A stretch of 64,000 nt of DNA from Paraconexibacter sp040581415. Lineage in GTDB: Bacteria; Actinomycetota; Thermoleophilia; Solirubrobacterales; Solirubrobacteraceae. Under the pieces are notes generated by a model, which was not told where the DNA came from, ran no database searches, and saw nothing but the letters and a program-made list of their open reading frames with translations. A program made the position numbers and the translations under genes. Below, piece by piece: positions 16,437-25,686 of the stretch (position 1 is its first letter; the number at the start of each line of letters is the position of its first letter). The DNA lies in contig NZ_CP114014.1 in assembly GCF_040581415.1 (NCBI RefSeq), positions 682,001-746,000 of the forward strand, given 5' to 3'.

Positions 16437-17327
16437 ATGAGCACCTCCCTCGTCAAGGACGTGCCTGAGCTCCCGGACGCGGCGAAGCAGCCCGCCGGGG
16501 GGCCCGGGCGCGGGCGAGGGAGCCGTTCCGCGCGTCGTGCGCGGGCGGGCGGCGCCGGCCCCCTGGGGGTCGGCGTCGTCACGATCTGGCTGAGCCTGAT
16601 CGTCCTGCTGCCGCTGGCAGCCGTCACCGCCAAGTCGTTCGAGGACGGGACGGACACCTTCTGGACCGCCGTCAGCTCGCGCCAGGCGGTCAACGCGCTG
16701 GTGTTCACGCTCGTCGTGTCGCTCATCGCCGCGGCGATCAACGCGGTGATGGGGACGCTCGTGGCGTGGGTCCTCGTCCGCGACAAGTTCCGCGGCAAGG
16801 CGGCCGTCAACGCCCTGATCGACCTGCCGTTCGCGCTGCCGACGATCGTCGCCGGCCTGACGCTGATCGCGCTGTACGGCCGCAACTCGCCGGTCGGCAT
16901 CGACGTCACCTACACGCGCGTGGCGGTCCTGCTCGCGCTGATGTTCGTCACGCTGCCGTTCGTCGTCCGCTCGGTGCAGCCGGTGCTGCACGAGCTCGAC
17001 CGCGAGATGGAGGAGGCGTCGACGTCGCTCGGCGCCACGCCCGGTCAGACGTTCCGCCGGATCGTCCTGCCGAACCTGCGTCCCGCGATCCTCTCGGGCG
17101 CCGCGCTCAGCTTCGCCCGCGCGGTCGGCGAGTTCGGGTCGATCGTCCTGATCAGCGGCAACGTCCCGTTCAAGACCGAGGTCAGCGCCGTCTACATCTT
17201 CAAGCTGCAGGAGTCGAGCGACAACCCGATCCGGGCGGCGGCCGTCTCGGTCGTCCTGCTCGGGCTCTCGCTCGCCGTCCTGATCGGCATCCGCATCTTC
17301 GAGCGCCGGGGAGGCGACCATGGTTGA
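16437..17327 (+). CDS. cysT: Sulfate ABC transporter permease CysT
   Basis: 296 residues. A polar, Gly/Arg-rich N-terminus of about 40 residues precedes six membrane helices. The EAA-loop is visible as EASTSLGATPGQTFRRIVLP, followed by GEFGSIVLISGN, which is typical of sulfate/molybdate permeases. The ATG follows the stop of the binding protein without a gap, and the 3' end overlaps cysW by 8 bp. Together with CysW it forms the sulfate channel. Confidence 0.93.
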   Translation: MSTSLVKDVPELPDAAKQPAGGPGRGRGSRSARRARAGGAGPLGVGVVTIWLSLIVLLPLAAVTAKSFEDGTDTFWTAVSSRQAVNALVFTLVVSLIAAAINAVMGTLVAWVLVRDKFRGKAAVNALIDLPFALPTIVAGLTLIALYGRNSPVGIDVTYTRVAVLLALMFVTLPFVVRSVQPVLHELDREMEEASTSLGATPGQTFRRIVLPNLRPAILSGAALSFARAVGEFGSIVLISGNVPFKTEVSAVYIFKLQESSDNPIRAAAVSVVLLGLSLAVLIGIRIFERRGGDHG

Positions 17328-18126
17328 GACATCCCGCTGGAGCCGCATCTCGCTCCGCGTCATCGCCCTCGGCTACCTCGCCCTGCTCCTCGGGATCCCG
17401 GTCGGCGTCGTCCTCTACCGGACGTTCGAGCACGGGGTCGGCCCTGTATGGGACTCGGTGACGACCCCTGCCGCCATCTCCGCCTTCACGCTGACGCTGA
17501 CCGTGGCCGCGATCGCCGTGCCGCTGAACACGGTGCTCGGCATCCTCACCGCCCTGGTCCTGGTCCGCGGCCGCGTCCGCGGGAAGGCGATCCTCGAGGC
17601 GATCGTCGACCTGCCGTTCGCGATCAGCCCGATCGTCGTCGGCCTCGCGCTCATCCTCGTCTACAGCCGCACGGGTTGGTTCGGCCCGTGGTTCATCGAC
17701 CATGGCTTCCCGATCATCTTCAGCCTGCCGGGCATCGTCCTGGCGACGGTGTTCGTCTCGCTGCCGTTCGTCGCCCGCGAGGTCGCCCCCGTGCTGCGCG
17801 AGATCGGCGACGAGCAGGAGCAGGCAGCCGCCACGCTCGGGGCGTCCTCCTGGCAGACGTTCTGGCGCATCACCCTGCCCGCCATCCGCTGGGGCGTCGC
17901 CTACGGCGTCGTCCTGACGGTCGCCCGCTGCATCGGCGAGTTCGGTGCGGTCTCGATCGTCAGCGGCAAGATCTCAGGGGAGACCGAGACGCTCACCCTG
18001 CTCGTCGAGAAGCGCTTCAACAACTTCGACCTGGCGGGGGCGTACGCCGCCTCCGCGCTGCTGTCCGTCATCGCTCTCGTCACCCTGCTCGCGATGACGC
18101 GGCTCAACCCCCGGAAGGACCTGTAA
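17320..18126 (+). CDS. cysW: Sulfate ABC transporter permease CysW
   Basis: 268 residues with six membrane helices. The EAA loop AAATLGASSWQTFWRITLP and the following GEFGAVSIVSG identify the CysW-type partner of CysT. A GGGAGG ribosome site lies just before the ATG, inside the end of cysT. Four bases separate its stop from the cysA start. Confidence 0.93.
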   Translation: MVETSRWSRISLRVIALGYLALLLGIPVGVVLYRTFEHGVGPVWDSVTTPAAISAFTLTLTVAAIAVPLNTVLGILTALVLVRGRVRGKAILEAIVDLPFAISPIVVGLALILVYSRTGWFGPWFIDHGFPIIFSLPGIVLATVFVSLPFVAREVAPVLREIGDEQEQAAATLGASSWQTFWRITLPAIRWGVAYGVVLTVARCIGEFGAVSIVSGKISGETETLTLLVEKRFNNFDLAGAYAASALLSVIALVTLLAMTRLNPRKDL

Positions 18127-18130
18127 GCCC

Positions 18131-19120
18131 ATGATCACCGTCGAGAACGTCCAGAAGCACTACGGCGACTTCCACGCCCTGAAGGGCATCGACCTGGAGA
18201 TCGAGTCCGGGTCGCTGACCGCGCTGCTGGGCCCGTCAGGGTCCGGCAAGTCCACCCTCCTGCGCGTGATCGCGGGGCTCGAGGTCCCTGACTCGGGGCG
18301 CGTGATCCTGGACGGTAAGGACGTCACGCGGCTCGCACCGCAGCAGCGCGGCATCGGCTTCGTCTTCCAGCACTACGCCGCGTTCAAGCACATGAACGTC
18401 CGCGACAACGTCGCGTTCGGCCTGAAGATCCGCAAGCGCCCGAAGGCCGAGGTCAAGCAGAAGGTCGACGAGCTGCTCCGCGTCGTCGGCCTCGACGGCT
18501 ACCAGCAGCGCTACCCGTCGCAGCTCTCGGGCGGCCAGCGGCAGCGGATGGCGCTGGCGCGGGCGCTCGCGATCGAGCCGGCGGTCCTGCTCCTGGACGA
18601 GCCGTTCGGCGCGCTCGACGCGAAGGTCCGGGCCGAGCTGCGGACGTGGCTGCGCCGCCTGCACGACGAGGTCCACGTCACGACGGTCCTGGTCACCCAC
18701 GACCAGGAGGAGGCGCTCGACGTCGCCGACACGATCGCGGTCATGGACGCCGGCGACATCGCGCAGACCGGCAGCCCGCGCGAGCTCTACGACGCGCCGA
18801 CCTCGGAGTTCGTGATGTCGTTCCTGGGCCCGGTCGCGCGCCTGAGCGGCGGCCTGGTCCGCCCGCACGACCTCGACCTGTCGCTCGAGGCGCGCGAGGG
18901 CGCGCTGGAGGCGCAGGTGACGCGCGTCGTGCACCTCGGGTTCGAGGTCCGCGTCGAGCTCGAGCTCCCGGAGACCGCCGAGCCGGTCGTCGCCCAGATC
19001 ACCCGCGGCGAGGCGCAGGCGCTGGAGCTGAAGGCGGGGGACATCGTCTGGGTCCGGGCGTCCGCGCAGGGGACGGGGCTGCCGGCCGCGCCCGCGGTGT
19101 CGTTGGACAAGGCGGCCTGA
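18131..19120 (+). CDS. cysA: Sulfate ABC transporter ATP-binding protein CysA
   Basis: 329 residues. Walker A GPSGSGKST, signature LSGGQRQRMALARAL, Walker B VLLLDEPFGALD and the switch His in VLVTHDQEEALD are intact. A C-terminal beta-rich TOBE-like domain follows (about 240-325). It powers sulfate uptake by the upstream permease. It converges on the Rrf2 gene with 13 bp between stops. Confidence 0.95.
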   Translation: MITVENVQKHYGDFHALKGIDLEIESGSLTALLGPSGSGKSTLLRVIAGLEVPDSGRVILDGKDVTRLAPQQRGIGFVFQHYAAFKHMNVRDNVAFGLKIRKRPKAEVKQKVDELLRVVGLDGYQQRYPSQLSGGQRQRMALARALAIEPAVLLLDEPFGALDAKVRAELRTWLRRLHDEVHVTTVLVTHDQEEALDVADTIAVMDAGDIAQTGSPRELYDAPTSEFVMSFLGPVARLSGGLVRPHDLDLSLEAREGALEAQVTRVVHLGFEVRVELELPETAEPVVAQITRGEAQALELKAGDIVWVRASAQGTGLPAAPAVSLDKAA

Positions 19121-19133
19121 CGGCCGCCGGGCG

Positions 19134-19595
19134 CTACCGCGTGACCCAGGCCTCGGGGTCCTCGGACAGCTTGACCACGTCGCCCGGGAGCGCGCCGGCC
19201 GCCAGTTCGGCGAGCGAGACGCGCTCCAGCACGGCCCGCAGGTTGTGCCGGACGGCGATCCAGACGCGCTGCAGCGGCTCGGCCGAGCCCTCGTAGGGAA
19301 CATCCTCGGGACGCTGGCCACGGACGGACGCGAGCGGCCCGTCGACCGCGCGGATGATGTCCGCCACCGAGATCTCGGCCGCCGGGCGGTTGAGCCAGTA
19401 GCCCCCGTCCGCACCGCGCTGGCTGCGCACCAGACCCGCGTGGCGCAGGTCGCCGAGGATGTTCTCCAGGAACTTCATCGGGATGCCCTGGGTGGTCGCG
19501 ATCGCCTCGCCCTTGGTGGGGCGCTCGGTCGCCTCGTTGGCGGCCAGGTGGATCGCGGCCCGGACGGCGTAGTCGGCCTTCGCGGAGATGCGCAT
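19134..19595 (-). CDS. Rrf2-family transcriptional regulator
   Basis: 153 residues from the ATG of MRISAKADYAVRAAIHLA, the classic Rrf2 opening. Winged-helix features include IPMKFLENILGDLRHAGLV and RGADGGYWLNRP. The three cysteines that bind the Fe-S cluster in IscR/NsrR are absent; the protein has no cysteine. It therefore resembles CymR-type Rrf2 proteins that regulate sulfur or cysteine genes. The position convergent to the sulfate operon supports that role (inference). Confidence 0.87.
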   Translation of the reverse strand: MRISAKADYAVRAAIHLAANEATERPTKGEAIATTQGIPMKFLENILGDLRHAGLVRSQRGADGGYWLNRPAAEISVADIIRAVDGPLASVRGQRPEDVPYEGSAEPLQRVWIAVRHNLRAVLERVSLAELAAGALPGDVVKLSEDPEAWVTR

Positions 19596-19994
19596 TGGCC
19601 GCCATCCTCCCGCACGGGGCGGCGTCGCGCGCTGCCGCGCTGCGAATGTGGCGCGGGCTGTTGCTCTGCGCGCGTCGTGCAGACACCGGCGGCATTCGGG
19701 GTCGGTGGCGCTGACGCCGAGGGCCTGGTGGTCGGTGGTCGGCGGCGCTGACGCCGAGCGGGGCATGGGGCGGGCGGCTGGCCGGGGCGGACGCGTGGTG
19801 GATCGCACAACTCCGTGGAGGATCCGGCGGGGCACGCCCCCCAAACCCTCCGCGCGCGCGGGGCACGGCCGGGCGGCAATGCCACCTCGGAGGATTCGGC
19901 GGGGCATACCCCCCAAACCCTCCACGCGTCGGGGGCACGGCCCGGGGAGCGCAGCTCCCGGACGTCCGCACCGCTCGGCTGCCACCGCGGCCTC
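19596..19994. repeat. 399-bp gene-free, repeat-rich gap
   Basis: No credible gene is seen here. A 58-bp element occurs twice (19817-19874 and 19889-19946), 72 bp apart, with a GGAGGAT start, a GGCGGGGCA core and a GGGCACGGCC end. A second pair of about 24 bp lies at 19701-19724 and 19738-19761. The repeats contain CCCC-rich and GGGG-rich parts that could pair with each other. The gap separates the rrf2 promoter from the end of the nuo operon. Confidence 0.6.
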
Positions 19995-21566
19995 TTAGAA
20001 GAGCGCGGTGAAGCTCGAGCTGGCGCGTTCGACGAAGTCGAACAGCGGCTGCGGGACGACGCCGAAGACGACCGTGGCCGCGGCGAACAGCACCGCGACG
20101 AACGTGAGCTCCCACGCCGGCCCGGCGGGGGGGCCGCTGACCTCGGCGTCGGGGGAGCCGCCGGCCAGAGCGGGCAGCGGGGGACCGGCCACGGCGGCGG
20201 GCTTCGCGTCCGCGGCGTCCGACGTCCAGATCGCGGCGACGACCCTCAGGTAGTAGCCGAGCGAGATCATCGACCCGACGACGATGACGATGCCGAGCCA
20301 GGCGTAGTCGCCGTCGACCGACGCGCGGATCAGCTGGAACTTGCCGATGAAGCCGGCGGTCGCGGGCACGCCGGCCAGGGCCAGCATGGCGATCGTGAGC
20401 GGCCACGCGAGCAGCGGGCGCGTGGCGCCGATGCCGGAGACCGCGGAGATGTCGTCGCCGAGGCCGGTCTCGCGCTCGCGGGCGATGATGACGCCGAACG
20501 CGGCGAGGTTCATCAGCAAGTAGGCCGCCAGGTAGAAGACCGTCGCGCGGATGCCCAGCTGCGTCGTCACGAGCACACCGGCCAGCATGTAGCCGGCCTG
20601 GGCGACGGACGAGTAGGCCAGCATCCGCTTGAGCGAGGTCTGCCCGAGGGCGCCGACGTTGCCGACGAGGATCGTGATGGTGGCGAGGACCGCCAGGACG
20701 GGTGCCCAGGTGGCCTGGGCGTCGACCAGGGCGACGTCGAAGAACCGCAGGAAGACGCCGAACGCGGCGGCCTTCGTGGCGACGGCCATGAACGCGGTGA
20801 TCGGGCTCGGTGCACCCTCGTAGACGTCCGGCGTCCACTGGTGGAACGGGGCGACGGAGCACTTGAAGCACATGCCGACCACGACGAGCGCGATGCCGAC
20901 GAGGGCGAGCGAGTCGGTGGCCAGGGAGTCGGCGGTGAAGGCACGTGCCATCTCGCCGTAGTTCGTGGTGCCGGTGGCGCCGTAGAGCATCGCCAGGCCG
21001 TAGAGCAGCGTTGCCGAGCCGACGGAGCCGACGATCAGGTACTTCAGCCCGGACTCGAGCGACCGGGGCCGGCGCATCTCGGTCGCGCACAGCACGTAGA
21101 GCGGGATCGACAGCAGCTCCAGGCCCAGGAACAGCGAGATCATGTCCTGCGCCCAGACCAGGACGATCATGCCGGCGATGCTGGTCAGCATCATCGCGAA
21201 GTACTCGCCGTGGGCCGATTCGCGCGGCGCCATCGCCCGCCAGGACAGCAGCGTCGCGGCCATGCCGGCGACGAGGAAGACGACGGTCAGCGTCGTCGAC
21301 AGCCCGTCGAGCTGCAGGGAGCCTGAGACGAGCGACTTCTGCTCGTCCAGCTGCCAGATGGTGAGGCCGAGGGACGTGCCCAGGGTGACGAGCGTCAGGC
21401 CGGGCACCAGCTGCTCGCGGATGAACCGCGGGCGCAGCAGGCCGGTCATGAGGACGATGACGACGCCGCTGAGGACGGCGAGCAGCGGCGACAGGCCGGC
21501 CCAGTCGATTTTCGGGCCGTCGACCTTGCCCGCGGAGGCGGCGAGGTTCAGCGCGGTGGCGAGCAT
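19995..21566 (-). CDS. nuoN: NADH-quinone oxidoreductase subunit N
   Basis: 523 residues, about 14 membrane helices, one of the three antiporter-like proton-pumping subunits of complex I. Characteristic are the lysine-bearing helices around LKYLIVGSVGSATLLYG and the FHQWTPDVYEGAPSPITAF loop. It ends the nuo operon. Its ATG overlaps the nuoM stop by one base (TGATG). A loop near residues 455-485 carries an Ala/Pro-rich insert. Confidence 0.93.
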   Translation of the reverse strand: MLATALNLAASAGKVDGPKIDWAGLSPLLAVLSGVVIVLMTGLLRPRFIREQLVPGLTLVTLGTSLGLTIWQLDEQKSLVSGSLQLDGLSTTLTVVFLVAGMAATLLSWRAMAPRESAHGEYFAMMLTSIAGMIVLVWAQDMISLFLGLELLSIPLYVLCATEMRRPRSLESGLKYLIVGSVGSATLLYGLAMLYGATGTTNYGEMARAFTADSLATDSLALVGIALVVVGMCFKCSVAPFHQWTPDVYEGAPSPITAFMAVATKAAAFGVFLRFFDVALVDAQATWAPVLAVLATITILVGNVGALGQTSLKRMLAYSSVAQAGYMLAGVLVTTQLGIRATVFYLAAYLLMNLAAFGVIIARERETGLGDDISAVSGIGATRPLLAWPLTIAMLALAGVPATAGFIGKFQLIRASVDGDYAWLGIVIVVGSMISLGYYLRVVAAIWTSDAADAKPAAVAGPPLPALAGGSPDAEVSGPPAGPAWELTFVAVLFAAATVVFGVVPQPLFDFVERASSSFTALF

Positions 21567-23380
21567 CAGGGGGTGCCTCCGGTCGCGTTCGGGTCCACGG
21601 CGTTCGGGTCGACGGGCTCACCGGTGCCCGGGTCGATCACGACGCCAGGGTCGGCCGGGTTCGCGGGGTCGACCGGCTGGCCGGTGGACGGGTCGATCTG
21701 CACGGGCTGGCCGCCGCCTGCGCTCGGGTCGACGGGCTGGCCCGTGGCCGGGTCGATGACGACACCCTGGCCGCCGCCTGCGCTCGGGTCGACGGGCTGG
21801 CCCGTGGCCGGGTCGATGACGACACCCTGGCCGCCACCGGGCGTGACCGGGACGGGGGTCGTGCCCGCGGTCCGCGGCGGGGTCTTCGGCGGGTCCTGGA
21901 CGAGGCGCGCCGCGGCGACGGAGCCCTTGACGGTCTCCTCGCCCTTCTCGAGCGCGAGCTGCGGGTAGAGCGCCAGCGCGAGGATGCAGAGCACCAGCGG
22001 CACGAGCACGACCGCGTCGTGGAGCGAGAGGTCACGCGAGTCGACGTCCTGACCGACGCGGTTGTGCATCGCGCGGATGAACAGGCGCAGCGTGTAGACC
22101 GCGGCCAGCGCGACGCCCGTGAAGGCGATGCACGCGATGGCGAGCTTGGCGTCGAACACGCCGAGCAGGATCAGGAACTCGCCGACGAAGTTGGACGAGC
22201 CCGGGATCGCGAGGTTCGCCATCGCGACGATCAGGAAGAGCGTGGTGAGGATCGGCGCGCGGAAGGCGATACCGCCCATGTCGCGGATGTCCTCGGAGCC
22301 GCCGCAGCGCACGGCGGCGGCACCGGCCAGGAAGAAGGCCGGGGCGACGACGAGCCCGTGGTTGACCGACTGCAGGATCGCGCCCTGCGCGCCCTGCTCG
22401 GTCAGCGAGAAGGCGCCGAGCACGATGAACCCGAGCTGCGCGAGCGACGAGTAGCCCAGGATCAGGCGGGCGTTCGTCACCGTGAACGCCATGACCGACC
22501 CGTAGAGGATCGAGGCCAGCGCGATCAGCAGCATCAGCGTCTGGAAGTGGACCGCCGCGTCGGGCAGGATCGGGATGACGATCCGCAGGAAGCCGTAGGC
22601 GGCGACCTTCGACAGGATCCCGGAGAAGACGGCGAGCACCGGCAGCGGAAGCACCTTGTAGCCGTCGGGCATCCAGCCGTGGAACGGGAACGAGGGCATC
22701 TTCACGAGGAACGCGGCGGCGAAGCACAGGAAGATCCACTCCTGCGAGCCCTTCGTCAGCGTCACCTGCGTGAGGTCGGTGAAGGCGAACGACAGGTCGT
22801 TGCCCGACTGCGAGGCGCTCAGCACCGCGAGGGCGATCGCTGCGGTCAGCATCAGCAGCGAGCCGACCAGCGTGTAGATGACGAGCTTGATGATCGCCGC
22901 GGTCTTCTCGGCGCGGGCGCCCTCGCCCCAGCCCAGGGCCAGGAAGAAGAACGGGATCAGCATCAGGTCGAAGAAGACGACGAACAGCGCGAGGTCCTGC
23001 GCCATCAGGGCGCCGAGCACGAACGAGTGGCCGAGGCCGAGGTGCAGCCAGTACTGGCCCTCGCGCTCGCGCGTCTTCTCGCTGAGGGACCACAGCGTCG
23101 TCGCCGTGAAGAGGATCGTCGTCAGCAGGACGAGGAACAGGTTCAGGCCGTCGACGCCGAGCTTGTAGTGGACGCCGAGCTCCCGGATCCAGATCTCGTC
23201 GGTGACGTACTGCAGTCCGCCGCCGGACTCGTAGTCGATGACCAGCGCGATCGCGTAGGCGAGCGCGGCGAACGCGCCGAGGCCGGCGAGGGCACGCCCG
23301 ACCGCGCGGCCCGGGAGGACCGCGCCGACCAGCGCGAGCGCGGCCGGGGCCCAGAGCAGGAGGGACAGGTGGATGGTCAT
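21566..23380 (-). CDS. nuoM: NADH-quinone oxidoreductase subunit M with a repeated C-terminal tail
   Basis: 604 residues; usual NuoM is about 500. Residues 1-500 are a normal antiporter-like subunit with the WMPDGYKVLPLPVLAVFSG and YSSLAQLGFIVLGAF helices. The last 90 residues (about 515-604) are a hydrophilic tail holding four copies of an IDPxTGxPVDP motif separated by Gly/Ala or Asn/Pro linkers. The ATG overlaps the nuoL stop (ATGA). The tail is encoded partly by an exact 60-bp tandem duplication and is not part of any NuoM I know. Confidence 0.92.
   Translation of the reverse strand: MTIHLSLLLWAPAALALVGAVLPGRAVGRALAGLGAFAALAYAIALVIDYESGGGLQYVTDEIWIRELGVHYKLGVDGLNLFLVLLTTILFTATTLWSLSEKTREREGQYWLHLGLGHSFVLGALMAQDLALFVVFFDLMLIPFFFLALGWGEGARAEKTAAIIKLVIYTLVGSLLMLTAAIALAVLSASQSGNDLSFAFTDLTQVTLTKGSQEWIFLCFAAAFLVKMPSFPFHGWMPDGYKVLPLPVLAVFSGILSKVAAYGFLRIVIPILPDAAVHFQTLMLLIALASILYGSVMAFTVTNARLILGYSSLAQLGFIVLGAFSLTEQGAQGAILQSVNHGLVVAPAFFLAGAAAVRCGGSEDIRDMGGIAFRAPILTTLFLIVAMANLAIPGSSNFVGEFLILLGVFDAKLAIACIAFTGVALAAVYTLRLFIRAMHNRVGQDVDSRDLSLHDAVVLVPLVLCILALALYPQLALEKGEETVKGSVAAARLVQDPPKTPPRTAGTTPVPVTPGGGQGVVIDPATGQPVDPSAGGGQGVVIDPATGQPVDPSAGGGQPVQIDPSTGQPVDPANPADPGVVIDPGTGEPVDPNAVDPNATGGTP
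21721..21840 (-). repeat. 60-bp tandem duplication in the nuoM tail
   Basis: Bases 21721-21780 and 21781-21840 are two adjacent 60-bp copies, identical except near the very end (CCGCCGCCTG against CCGCCACCGG). Each codes for 20 residues including one VVIDPATGQPVDP unit. Two more diverged units lie at 21592-21720. Identity at the DNA level indicates a recent duplication, so copy number may vary between strains. Confidence 0.9.
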
Positions 23381-25380
23381 GCGCTCAGGAGGAAGTAGAG
23401 GCCGACGACGGTCAGGCCGAGGAGCAGGAGCGCGGCGTAGGAGCGCAGGAGGCCGGTCTGGACGGCGCGGACGGCGGACGAGGAGGCCTTGATGACCCCG
23501 GTGCTGCCGCCGACCAGCGTGCCGTTGACGAAGATCCGCTCGAACGAGCTGCGGGCGACGCGGCCGATCCAGGCGCCGGGCCGGACGACGACCAGGCCGA
23601 TCAGCTCGTCGAAGTACCACTTGTTGACGAACAGGGTGTGGAGCGGCTTGAAGCGCTCGAGCACCTTGGCGCTCGTCCCGGGCTGCTGGACCCAGACGCG
23701 GTAGGCGACCGCGATGCCCGCGAGGCCGAGGACAGCTCCGAGGACGAGGCCCAGGACCAGCAGGCCGTCGCTCGTGGCGTGGTGGACGTGCGAGTCCGCG
23801 AACGTCGGCTCCAGGAAGTCCTCGAGGATGTGCGTCACCTTCGGGATCTGCAGGAAGCCGCCGATGGTGGCCAGGACGGCGAGGACGCCCATGGCGACCT
23901 TCATCTCCGGCGCGCGCTCGGCGATGTGGTGCTCGCTGCCGGGGAAGCCGACGTCGGTGTCCTCGACCTCGCCGTTGGCGGGGTTCGTGTGGACCTCGGC
24001 GTGGTGCAGGTGCCCGCCCTCGAGCTCCTTGGCCTCCGGGCACGCCTCGCCGAAGAACGCGCGGAAGATCATGCGCCAGGTGTAGACGGCGGTCAGGAAC
24101 GCGCCGACGTAGCCGGCGACGTAGAGGCCCCAGTGCCAGCCGCCCTCCTCGCCGATGACGAGCAGGATCTCGTCCTTGGAGAAGAAGCCGGAGAACGGCG
24201 GGATGCCCGCGAGCGCGAGGCCGCCGATGACGAAGCAGCCGAACGTGAACGGCATCGCCTTGCGGAAGCCGCCCATCTTGTCCAGGTTCTGCTGACCGGC
24301 CATTGCGCCGATGACCGAGCCGGCCGCCATGAAGAGCAGCGCCTTGAAGAAGGCGTGGGTCATGAGGTGGAAGAGGCCGGCGACGTAGGCGCCGGAGCTC
24401 ACGCCCATGACCATGTAGCCGATCTGCGACATCGTCGAGTAGGCGATGACCCGCTTGAGGTCGGTGACGACCAGGCCGATCGTGCCCGCGACCAGCAGCG
24501 TGACCGCGCCGATCACGGCACCGACGTCGGCGGCCGTCGGGGCCAGCTCGAACAGCGGGTGCATGCGGGCGATCAGGTACACGCCGGCGGTGACCATCGT
24601 CGCCGCGTGGATCAGGGAGGAGACGGGGGTCGGGCCCTCCATCGCGTCCGGCAGCCAGGTGTGCAGCGGGATCTGCGCGGACTTGGCGAACGCACCGACC
24701 AGCAGCAGCAGGCAGCCGGCGGTGAGGTCGTTGTTGCCGTGCTCGCCGAACGACTTCTCCGCGCCCTCGAAGGTCGTGAGGAAGTCGAGCGACCCGGAGT
24801 GCTTGAAGATGAAGTACGTCCCGAGCACCAGGCCGATGTCGCCGACGACGTTGATGACGAACGCCTTGATGCCGGCGTCGGTCGCGCTCTTGCGGCGGTA
24901 CCAGAAGCTGATCAGCAGGTAGGAGGCCGCGCCGACGAACGCCCAGCCGATGACCAGCACCAGGAAGTTCGCCGCCATGACCAGCAGCAGCATCGAGAAG
25001 ACGAAGAAGTTCAGGTACGCGAAGAACCGGTTGTAGCCCTTGTCGCTGACCATGTACGCGATCGAGTACAGGTGGATCAGCGTGGAGACGCCGGTGACGA
25101 CGCCCATCATCAGCAGCGACAGCGGGTCGATCAGGATCGACAGCTGCGCGTCGACGCCGACGGTCTTCGCGTAGTCCCACGCGACGAAGACGACCTGGCG
25201 CTCCTCCTCGGTCCGGTCCTGGAGCGAGATCAGCGTGAGGATCGTGCAGAGGAAGGCCCCGGCGAGGACGGCGGTGCCGAGGTAGCCGGCGGCCTTGCCC
25301 TTGAGCTGCTTGTGGAGCAGGCCGATCAGGATCGACCCAGCGAGAGGGAGGCCCAGGACGAGCCAAGCGGTGGTCTGCAT
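23377..25380 (-). CDS. nuoL: NADH-quinone oxidoreductase subunit L
   Basis: 667 residues, the largest antiporter-like subunit, with a long lateral helix region at the C-terminus. Family marks include HTWLPDAMEGPTPVSSLIHA, the YSTMSQIGYMVMG helix and FFSKDEIL. A His-rich loop (GGHLHHAEVHTNP) lies near residue 455. The ATG lies 6 bp after the nuoK stop. Confidence 0.95.
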   Translation of the reverse strand: MQTTAWLVLGLPLAGSILIGLLHKQLKGKAAGYLGTAVLAGAFLCTILTLISLQDRTEEERQVVFVAWDYAKTVGVDAQLSILIDPLSLLMMGVVTGVSTLIHLYSIAYMVSDKGYNRFFAYLNFFVFSMLLLVMAANFLVLVIGWAFVGAASYLLISFWYRRKSATDAGIKAFVINVVGDIGLVLGTYFIFKHSGSLDFLTTFEGAEKSFGEHGNNDLTAGCLLLLVGAFAKSAQIPLHTWLPDAMEGPTPVSSLIHAATMVTAGVYLIARMHPLFELAPTAADVGAVIGAVTLLVAGTIGLVVTDLKRVIAYSTMSQIGYMVMGVSSGAYVAGLFHLMTHAFFKALLFMAAGSVIGAMAGQQNLDKMGGFRKAMPFTFGCFVIGGLALAGIPPFSGFFSKDEILLVIGEEGGWHWGLYVAGYVGAFLTAVYTWRMIFRAFFGEACPEAKELEGGHLHHAEVHTNPANGEVEDTDVGFPGSEHHIAERAPEMKVAMGVLAVLATIGGFLQIPKVTHILEDFLEPTFADSHVHHATSDGLLVLGLVLGAVLGLAGIAVAYRVWVQQPGTSAKVLERFKPLHTLFVNKWYFDELIGLVVVRPGAWIGRVARSSFERIFVNGTLVGGSTGVIKASSSAVRAVQTGLLRSYAALLLLGLTVVGLYFLLSA

Positions 25381-25386
25381 CAGTTC

Positions 25387-25686
25387 CTAGCCCTGGAGCT
25401 CACGGAGCTCGTCGACGTCGATCGGGACCCGCCGGCGGTACATCGCGACGATGACGCCGAGGCCGACGGTCACCTCGCAGGCGGCGACGACCATCACGAT
25501 GACGGCGAAGACCTGCCCGTCGTGGTTGCCGTGCATGCGGCTGAAGGCGATCAGCGCGAGGTTGGCCGCGTTGAGCATCAGCTCGAGGCAGAGAAGGATC
25601 ACCAGCGGGTTGCGCCGGGTGATGACGCCCGCGGCGCCGATGCAGAAGATCAGCGCGCTGACGGTGAGGAACCACTCGATGTTCAC
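25387..25686 (-). CDS. nuoK: NADH-quinone oxidoreductase subunit K
   Basis: 99 residues, three membrane helices, the normal length for NuoK. The membrane glutamates needed for proton transfer are present in LCLELMLNAANLALI and ACEVTVGLGVIV. It starts with GTG, overlapping the nuoJ stop as GTGA. Confidence 0.94.
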   Translation of the reverse strand: MNIEWFLTVSALIFCIGAAGVITRRNPLVILLCLELMLNAANLALIAFSRMHGNHDGQVFAVIVMVVAACEVTVGLGVIVAMYRRRVPIDVDELRELQG

